This document shows positions 5,508-10,544 of a stretch of 10,544 nucleotides of DNA, one piece after another. The translations under genes were made by a program, and so were the position numbers. Origin of the DNA: JBEKHI01 sp050012355 (lineage in GTDB: Bacteria > Actinomycetota > Actinomycetes > Streptosporangiales > Streptosporangiaceae). Within the stretch, counting starts at the first letter, position 1. The number at the start of each line of letters is the position of its first letter. The DNA lies in assembly GCA_050012355.1 (NCBI GenBank), contig JBEKHI010000302.1:1-10544 (forward strand). The letters run 5' to 3'. Below the pieces are notes generated by a model. That model was not told the DNA's origin. It saw only the letters and a list, made by a program, of their open reading frames with translations, and ran no database searches.

Positions 5508-6404
5508 TTAAGCCCTTTGCGGAACGGGCGTGAGCAGGCCAAGGGCACGGGCCCGGTCGATGGCTTCCAGGCGGCGATGGGCGCCGAGCTTGTCGTATAG
5601 GTGCCGCATGTGCGTCCGGACCGTGTTCACCGACACATAAAGCTCGCGAGCGATCTCCGGCGCGGAAAGGCTGGTCGGCAGGAAGCGCAGGACGCGGACC
5701 TCGGCCTGGCTCAGCGGCTCGGGCAGGTGCTCTGATGGGCGCGGGGCTGGCACCACTGGCGTCTTCCTGCCTACCGCGCTAATGACCTTCCAGATCAGCT
5801 CGGGGTGCGCGGTGCGCTGCCGGGCATGGCGTTCAAGCAGCTCCGGAACCGGGTGCAGCAGGAACGGGAAGAACAGGCCATCCGGCTCGGCGAGATCGAG
5901 CGCCCGCTCGAGGGCGTGTCCGGCGGCCTCCCGCTCACCGAGTGCGTCCCGAGCGCTCGCCTCCAGCAAGAGAGCCGTGGTCAGCCACACCTGATGGGAT
6001 TCCGTGGCCGGGCTGCCGAGGACGGGCGCGAGCGCGGCGGCCGCCGCTCGCGGGTTGTCCTGGGTGAGCCGCAACGCCGCCACCGCGGTGCGGATACCTG
6101 GTGTTTCACGTTCCTTTTCGGTCATCTCGGTCAGCGCGGCATCGGCTTGTGCGGTTTCCCCCAGCCGCACGAGGATGTGCACGAGGAACGCGTGCGCCTC
6201 CGTCGTTAGCGGGTGTGCCGCGATGGGCGACCGTCCGGGCAGGCGCCCGGCGGCACGCAGGGCGGCAAGCGCCGCCTCGAGGTGGCCGCGGGCGATCTCG
6301 AGGACCCCGCGAACCAGATGGAACGACACTTCTGTCGCCGGCTCGACCTCGGTTGGTTGTCGGCGATGGCGACTGCGGAGGCCAGCGTGGCTGAGCCCGC
6401 GGAT
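5508..6404 (-). pseudogene. C-terminal fragment of a MalT/LAL-type LuxR regulator (TPR-like region plus HTH)
   Basis: From GTG 6329 the frame gives 273 residues: helical TPR-like repeats (FHLVRGVLEIARGHLEAALA, ALLLEASARDALGEREAAG) and a LuxR-type HTH at about 206-265 (LSQAEVRVLRFLPTSLSAPE, then YVSVNTVRTHMRHLYDKLGA), ending with TAA at 5510-5508. Homologues with this HTH are about 900 residues with an N-terminal STAND ATPase; that domain and most of the TPR region are missing. GTG 6329 has no ribosome-binding site. Family-like sequence seems to go on upstream in another frame (SATLASAVAIADNQ, about 6415-6360), implying one lost base near 6355, then stops where the MMPL gene ends. I therefore read it as a 5'-truncated pseudogene abutting the MMPL gene. 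If translated, perhaps by coupling to the MMPL gene, it would be a bare DNA-binding fragment able to compete for an intact regulator's sites. Confidence 0.75.
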
Positions 6405-8534
6405 TCAGATGTCCTGCTTCGCGAGGACCAGGGCGCGGTGTCGGTACATCGGCCACCAGACACGTTCCCCGATGATGAGCAGGCTGGCGGGAACCAGCAC
6501 CGTGCGCACGAGCAGGGTGTCGAGCAGGACGCCGACGGCGACGGCGATGCCTACTTCGGCAACGGATACGTCCGGGAGCTGGGCGAGGGCGGCGAAGGTG
6601 CCCGCCATGACGATTCCAGCGGCAGTGATGACGCCGCCGGTCACGCCGAGCCCGCGTAGGATGCCGGGCCGGGTGCCGATCTGCCCGGCCTCTTCCCGGA
6701 TGCGGGCGCTCATGAAGATCGTGTAGTCCACTCCGAGCGCGACCAGGAAGATGAAGATGTACAGGGGAAGTTGCGCCTCGATGCCGGAGAAGCCGAAGCC
6801 GTAGCGCCAGAGCAGGCTCGACAGTCCGAAGGCGGCGGCGAAGCTGAGTCCGGTGGCGGCGATGAGCACCAATGGCGCGACAATGGCGCGTAGCAGCAGC
6901 GCGATGATCACGCCGATGACGACGAGCACCAGCGGAATGATCAGCAGGGCGTCGCGGTTGGCCGCCTGGGTGATGTCGTCCTGGACGGCCGGGTCGCCGC
7001 CGACCAGCGAGCTGGGCGCGTCCCGGCCGAGCCGGTCGCGCAGGTTGCCCACGGCTGCGTACCCGCTCGCGCTGTAGGGCGGTACGGACAAGATGACCGA
7101 GTAGCTGGCGTAGCCGTGCACCTGGCCGTCCGCTGCCACCGTGGCGACGTCCGGTATGGCCCGTGCCGCGGCGGCGGCCGCGTCCGCCTCGCGCGGCGGG
7201 GCCAGGATGATCAGAGGGGCGTTCACCCCTGCCCCGTAGTGTTCGCTGAGCAACTGCGCACCGGTGACGCTGCCGGGGTGCCCTTTCACCTCGGCTAGGG
7301 GATCGTTGTTGATGTGCAGGGCGGCCAGGCCGGCCACGGCGGCGCACAGCAGCACCACTGCGACCAGGAAGACCGGCACGGGACGGCGGGCGATCCAGGC
7401 GCCGATGCCTGTCCACAGCCGGGAGTCCTCGCGCCCAGGCTGGAGGTGGCGGGGGATGCGCGGCCAGAACGCGGCCCGCCCGGCGATCAGGAGCAGCGCG
7501 GGCAGCAGAGTGATCTGGGCGAGCAGGGCGGCGACGATGCTGACGGCGCCGACCGGGCCGAGGCCGTGCAGGGAGGCCGACCGCGCCGCCAGCAGGCAGA
7601 GCATGGCGGCGGTGACGGTGCCGGCGGAGGCCAGCAGGGTGGGCAGGGTCGCTCGCAGCGCGGCGGCCATCGCGTCCTCGGCGGCGGCATGGTTGCGGAG
7701 TTCTTCCCGGTAACGGTGGATAAGCAGCAGCGCGTAGTCGGTGGCCGCACCTAGGACCAGCACCCGCAGGATCGAGGCCGACAGCGTGCTGACGGTGAGC
7801 CCGGCGTCAGCGAGCCCGTGTGCGGCGGACTCAGCGACGATAATCGCCCCGAGCGAGCCGAACAAGGGCAGCAGCCACAAGAAGGGACTGCGGTAGACGA
7901 CGATGAGGATGACCATGATGATCACGAGGGCGGTGAGCAGCAGGGCATCCTGGGCGTTTCCGCTGACGCCGCTGTCGGTGTTCACCCCGGCCGATCCGGT
8001 CACGGCGGCCTGCAGTCCGTCACTGGTACGGACCGCTTGCCGGATGGCCTGCACGGCAGCGGTGTCGGTGCTGGTCTGGCTGGAGGCCGCGGCGGTGATG
8101 TACACGGTGAACGCATCGGCCTGCCCGTCGGCCGACCGTTGCGCGCGGCCGGGATCGCCGAGCCCTGGGACGTGACCGGCGAGCCGTTCCACGGCGCTGC
8201 GAGCGGCGGCGACCGCCTGCAGGTCCGCTGCCGTCAGGCCGCTATCGCGGACGAACACCACCGTCGCCGCATCGACGTCAGGCTGGCCCGGCGCTTGCTC
8301 AAGCTGGACGACCCGCGTGGACGGCGCGGAGGCCGGCAGGTTGGCCGCCGCGGTGCCGTTGGTCGCGCCGGACAGCCCGCGGGCCAGCGGGTAGAGGAAG
8401 ACGAGGACGAGTACCCAGGCGATCAGCACCGGCCAGCGGAGCCGACGCAGCGTGCGCGGGAAACGGCCGGCCGAGGCCGGGATACGGCGAGCTGCACGGT
8501 GACCTCTATGGTCGTCGATTCCTGTTGGCGGCAT
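6405..8534 (-). CDS. MMPL-family (RND superfamily) membrane transporter
   Basis: 709 residues, the normal length for actinobacterial MMPL proteins. Layout: a first membrane helix about 34-54 (WPVLIAWVLVLVFLYPLARG); an extracytoplasmic domain to about 195; a helix bundle about 195-345 with the proton-relay motif GAATDYALLLIHRYREE (Asp 266); helix and second outer domain from about 385; and a second bundle about 535-695 with GVDYTIFMSARIREE (Asp 603) and GVLLDTLLVRTVLVP. Both halves carry the Asp-Tyr pair of MMPL/MmpL3-like exporters, which use the proton gradient to export lipids, lipid-linked metabolites or drugs. Start ATG 8534; only a weak GGG lies upstream. It follows the LAL-type LuxR gene by 52 bp on the same strand and ends with TGA 6407-6405 directly against the LuxR fragment. 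Substrate not predictable; no lipid synthesis genes are in view. Sequence intact. Confidence 0.95.
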   Translation of the reverse strand: MPPTGIDDHRGHRAARRIPASAGRFPRTLRRLRWPVLIAWVLVLVFLYPLARGLSGATNGTAAANLPASAPSTRVVQLEQAPGQPDVDAATVVFVRDSGLTAADLQAVAAARSAVERLAGHVPGLGDPGRAQRSADGQADAFTVYITAAASSQTSTDTAAVQAIRQAVRTSDGLQAAVTGSAGVNTDSGVSGNAQDALLLTALVIIMVILIVVYRSPFLWLLPLFGSLGAIIVAESAAHGLADAGLTVSTLSASILRVLVLGAATDYALLLIHRYREELRNHAAAEDAMAAALRATLPTLLASAGTVTAAMLCLLAARSASLHGLGPVGAVSIVAALLAQITLLPALLLIAGRAAFWPRIPRHLQPGREDSRLWTGIGAWIARRPVPVFLVAVVLLCAAVAGLAALHINNDPLAEVKGHPGSVTGAQLLSEHYGAGVNAPLIILAPPREADAAAAAARAIPDVATVAADGQVHGYASYSVILSVPPYSASGYAAVGNLRDRLGRDAPSSLVGGDPAVQDDITQAANRDALLIIPLVLVVIGVIIALLLRAIVAPLVLIAATGLSFAAAFGLSSLLWRYGFGFSGIEAQLPLYIFIFLVALGVDYTIFMSARIREEAGQIGTRPGILRGLGVTGGVITAAGIVMAGTFAALAQLPDVSVAEVGIAVAVGVLLDTLLVRTVLVPASLLIIGERVWWPMYRHRALVLAKQDI

Positions 8535-8554
8535 AAACCCGAGTCTGTTCTGGG

Positions 8555-8565
8555 CACCGCCGGTG
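8555..8565. promoter_or_regulatory. Short palindrome in the LuxR-MMPL gap
   Basis: CACCG-C-CGGTG is a perfect 5-bp inverted repeat in the 52-bp gap ahead of the MMPL start. It could be an operator half or a small intercistronic hairpin. It is short in a G/C-rich genome, so chance is possible. Confidence 0.2.
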
Positions 8566-8586
8566 TCGCATCACCCGGATACGTGA

Positions 8587-10544
8587 TTATTTAGCTCGCT
8601 GGGCCGCGAGCCGGGCCAGATCCACCCGGGACCGGATGCCTAGCTTGCCGAAGGCGTGCCGCAAGTGGGTATTGATGGTGTCCGGCGACAGGAACAGCTC
8701 AGCGGCGGCTTCCCGGTTCGTCAGCCCGCGGGCCACCAGGTCGACCACGGTCAGCTCCGAGGAGGTCAGGCTGCCCCACCCCTGCCGCGGACGGCCGGCG
8801 CTGGGCTGCCGTTTCCGCACGCCGTGCCCGCGCAGCGCGGCGCGGACCCGCGCGGTGTCGTGGTGCGCGCCGGCCCGCACGTAGAAGGCATAGGCCCGCT
8901 CCAGCTGCTCGACGGCCGCCGCGCTGGTCAGGAACTCAGCGAGGTCCTCGCGGGCGGCCGCTTCAAGAAGCGGGGACTCGCTGCTCTCCGCCTGCCGCAC
9001 CGCTTCGAGAATGAGCCCCTGATCACGCTCGAGCAAGCCTTGCGCGTGGCAGCCGGCAGCGACGAGGGAGCTGGCCTGCGGGTTCCGGCGTGCCAGATCC
9101 TGGGCCCCGGCAGCGAGGACGGCCGCCGCGGCGGTTTCCCCGCCGCGCAGCGCGATCCGCGCGAGCCACGGCAGCCGGTGATGCTGTGTGATCCCGATCG
9201 CGTAGCAGCCCGCCTCCACCTGGCCGCAGATCGGCTGCAGAGCCCGGCAGGCCGCAGCTGTGTCGCCGCGTGCGTCGGCGGCCAGGGCCGCGACCCAGTT
9301 CCGGTCAAAGAGCAGTCCGGTCTCCTCAGGTGAACCGAACTGGGCCAGAGCTGAGGACGCGGCGTCCGCGTCGCCTTGGCGCAGTGCTACCTCGGCGAGG
9401 ACAGTAAGAGCGTGCGACCGGTGCCCGGCGTAGTTGAGCTGCTCCGCCGTCGCGACCGCGGTGCGAGCCTCGGCGCGGGCGTCGTCGAACTGACCCTGCT
9501 GCAGCAGGTACGAGGCCCGCAGCCACTGGCAGTGCACCAGGAACTCCGCCCGCCCGGCCGCTTCGGCTGCCGCGACGGCCACCTGCAGCCCCGACAGGGC
9601 ATCCCGGTACCGTCCGTTCACCCCGAGCCCGACGGCGACGAGAGTCTCATGGATCCCGGAGCTGCGCGGCTGCTCACGCCGCCGGGCCACCACGATCCCG
9701 GCTTCGGCCCGCTGGAGTGCCTCGGCCATACGTCCGCGGAGCATGGAGTTGAGTATCCGGAGGTAGGTGATGGTGGTGAAATCGAATGACCGGCTGTCAT
9801 CATCCATGGCCTGGAGGGCAAGGTCGAAGGCCTTATCCGCCTCGTCGCCGTTACCCTCCCAGATCAAGTTCACCTGCTCGCAGGCCACCGCGGTCGCCAG
9901 GACGGCCGCGGCGACCCCCGGATCCGTCCGCACGTGGAGGGGCAGCGCGGAAGGGTACGCCTGCTGGCGATCGAATGCCCACGCCTCGCGGAGCTCGAGC
10001 TGCAGCTGCGCCTCGACCTGGACAGGCAGCGTGCGCTCGGCGAGGTGACGTTCAGCCAGGGCGAAAGCGTCAGCTCCGCGCCCGGCCAGCGACAGCGCGT
10101 GGACCGCGGTGAGCACGGTGGCGGGCCGGCGATCGTCATGCTCGTCAAGCATGTTCAGGGCGGTCAGCGACATGTCCGCGGCTGCCTTGGGAGCGGAGCC
10201 GAGTAGCTGAGTAGTCGCCGCCAGCAGAGCGGTCACCGCCTCCTCGTCCCCCGGCCGGGCCCCGATTGCCAGCTGGCCCGCGATCCGGATGAGCGGCGCT
10301 CCGGTCCGGCGCAGCGCATCAGCCGCGTCCCGGTGCATCGCCACCCGCACCGAGGCCGGCAAGTTCTCATACACCGCCTGCCGGAGCAGGTCATGGCGGA
10401 AGGCCAGCCCGTCGGCGACCTCCACCAGGAACTCGGCCTGCAGCGTTTCCCTGACCGGAGCCAGCAGCTGGCTGGCGGTCTGACCGGTCATCGCTGCCAG
10501 CTCGGCCACCGAGAACTCCCGGCCGAGCACCGAGGCTACGTCGA
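8587..10544 (-). CDS. LAL-type LuxR regulator (STAND ATPase/TPR/HTH), N-terminus off window
   Basis: The frame is open to the right edge (DVAS then VLGREFSVAELAAMTGQ), so the gene starts outside the window and the GTG at 10530 is internal. About 651 C-terminal residues are visible. They begin in the winged-helix segment after the NTPase core (VLGREF, AFRHDLLRQAVYENLP are typical of this family), pass through a long alpha-helical TPR-like region rich in Ala/Leu/Arg, and end in a LuxR HTH (GWGSLTSSELTVVDLVARGL, then TNREAAAELFLSPDTINTHL, FGKLGIRSRVDLARL). Family members bind ATP and an effector, oligomerise and activate transcription, often of secondary-metabolite or transport genes. The stop TAA is at 8589-8587. 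The MMPL gene follows 52 bp downstream in the same direction, so it is a likely target or operon partner. The Walker motifs lie beyond the window. It is a different subgroup from the LuxR fragment at 5508-6404, judged by the HTH sequence. Confidence 0.93.
   Translation of the reverse strand, partial: DVASVLGREFSVAELAAMTGQTASQLLAPVRETLQAEFLVEVADGLAFRHDLLRQAVYENLPASVRVAMHRDAADALRRTGAPLIRIAGQLAIGARPGDEEAVTALLAATTQLLGSAPKAAADMSLTALNMLDEHDDRRPATVLTAVHALSLAGRGADAFALAERHLAERTLPVQVEAQLQLELREAWAFDRQQAYPSALPLHVRTDPGVAAAVLATAVACEQVNLIWEGNGDEADKAFDLALQAMDDDSRSFDFTTITYLRILNSMLRGRMAEALQRAEAGIVVARRREQPRSSGIHETLVAVGLGVNGRYRDALSGLQVAVAAAEAAGRAEFLVHCQWLRASYLLQQGQFDDARAEARTAVATAEQLNYAGHRSHALTVLAEVALRQGDADAASSALAQFGSPEETGLLFDRNWVAALAADARGDTAAACRALQPICGQVEAGCYAIGITQHHRLPWLARIALRGGETAAAAVLAAGAQDLARRNPQASSLVAAGCHAQGLLERDQGLILEAVRQAESSESPLLEAAAREDLAEFLTSAAAVEQLERAYAFYVRAGAHHDTARVRAALRGHGVRKRQPSAGRPRQGWGSLTSSELTVVDLVARGLTNREAAAELFLSPDTINTHLRHAFGKLGIRSRVDLARLAAQRAK

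Noticed and set aside
6405..6407. Programmed TGA readthrough producing an MMPL-LuxR fusion
   Set aside because: Same frame by position only; family-like LuxR sequence just upstream of 6355 appears to be in a different frame, so the open frame is most simply a coincidence at a recombination junction.
6106..7416. A 436-codon leftward frame inside the MMPL gene
   Set aside because: Arg/Pro/Gly-rich shadow in another frame of the same strand; the MMPL frame has clear family motifs across the whole interval.
8656..9333. Rightward 225-codon frame antisense to the LAL regulator
   Set aside because: Low-complexity shadow under a well-supported gene on the opposite strand.
1..10544. CRISPR array, tRNA or rRNA genes, replication origin
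   Set aside because: No regularly spaced repeats, tRNA-like cloverleaf, rRNA sequence or clustered DnaA-like boxes noticed on either strand.

Overview
The window looks like chromosomal DNA from a high-GC actinomycete. The coding regions at both sides have strong third-position G/C bias, and the gene families (MocR and LAL-type LuxR regulators, an MMPL transporter, a MerR-GyrI regulator) are typical of Streptomyces and relatives. I cannot name the species. A visibly lower-GC island lies at about 2280-4260.

Left part (1-2184). The 5' part of a carboxymuconolactone decarboxylase/AhpD-like gene runs leftward off the window. It is divergent, across 48 bp, from a MocR/PdxR-type GntR-aminotransferase regulator, and this looks like a regulator-target pair. 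A convergent VOC (glyoxalase/bleomycin-resistance fold) gene follows. Upstream of it is a short reading frame that may be the 3' stub of a gene cut at the island border.

Island (about 2302-4451). The centre holds a two-gene unit: a family 2 glycosyltransferase with the processive-synthase signature (D, DxD, ED, QxxRW), overlapping a tiny membrane protein whose tail resembles a degenerate sortase-anchoring signal. Ahead of it lie a perfect 18-bp palindrome and a doubtful short ORF. The unit is bracketed by inverted 13-bp sequences (12/13 match), each containing CTAG and each resembling the end of an IS630-type element. The right-hand one leads into a frameshifted, truncated IS630-type transposase N-terminus. 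The cargo was therefore probably associated with IS630-type activity and is now fixed by decay.

Right part (4573-10544, all leftward). A MerR-GyrI-like regulator has a strong hairpin terminator behind it and a MerR-like dyad in front, but carries a one-base frameshift near residue 197. Next come the C-terminal third of a MalT/LAL-type LuxR regulator (truncated, probably a pseudogene), a complete MMPL-family membrane transporter, and a large LAL-type LuxR regulator whose N-terminus is outside the window. The LuxR regulator and MMPL gene are 52 bp apart in the same direction and are plausibly co-regulated.

No tRNA, rRNA, CRISPR array or replication origin was seen. The most distinctive part is the IS630-bracketed glycosyltransferase plus small anchor-like protein. 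Three independently damaged genes (IS transposase, MerR, LuxR) indicate a plastic, decaying chromosomal region.
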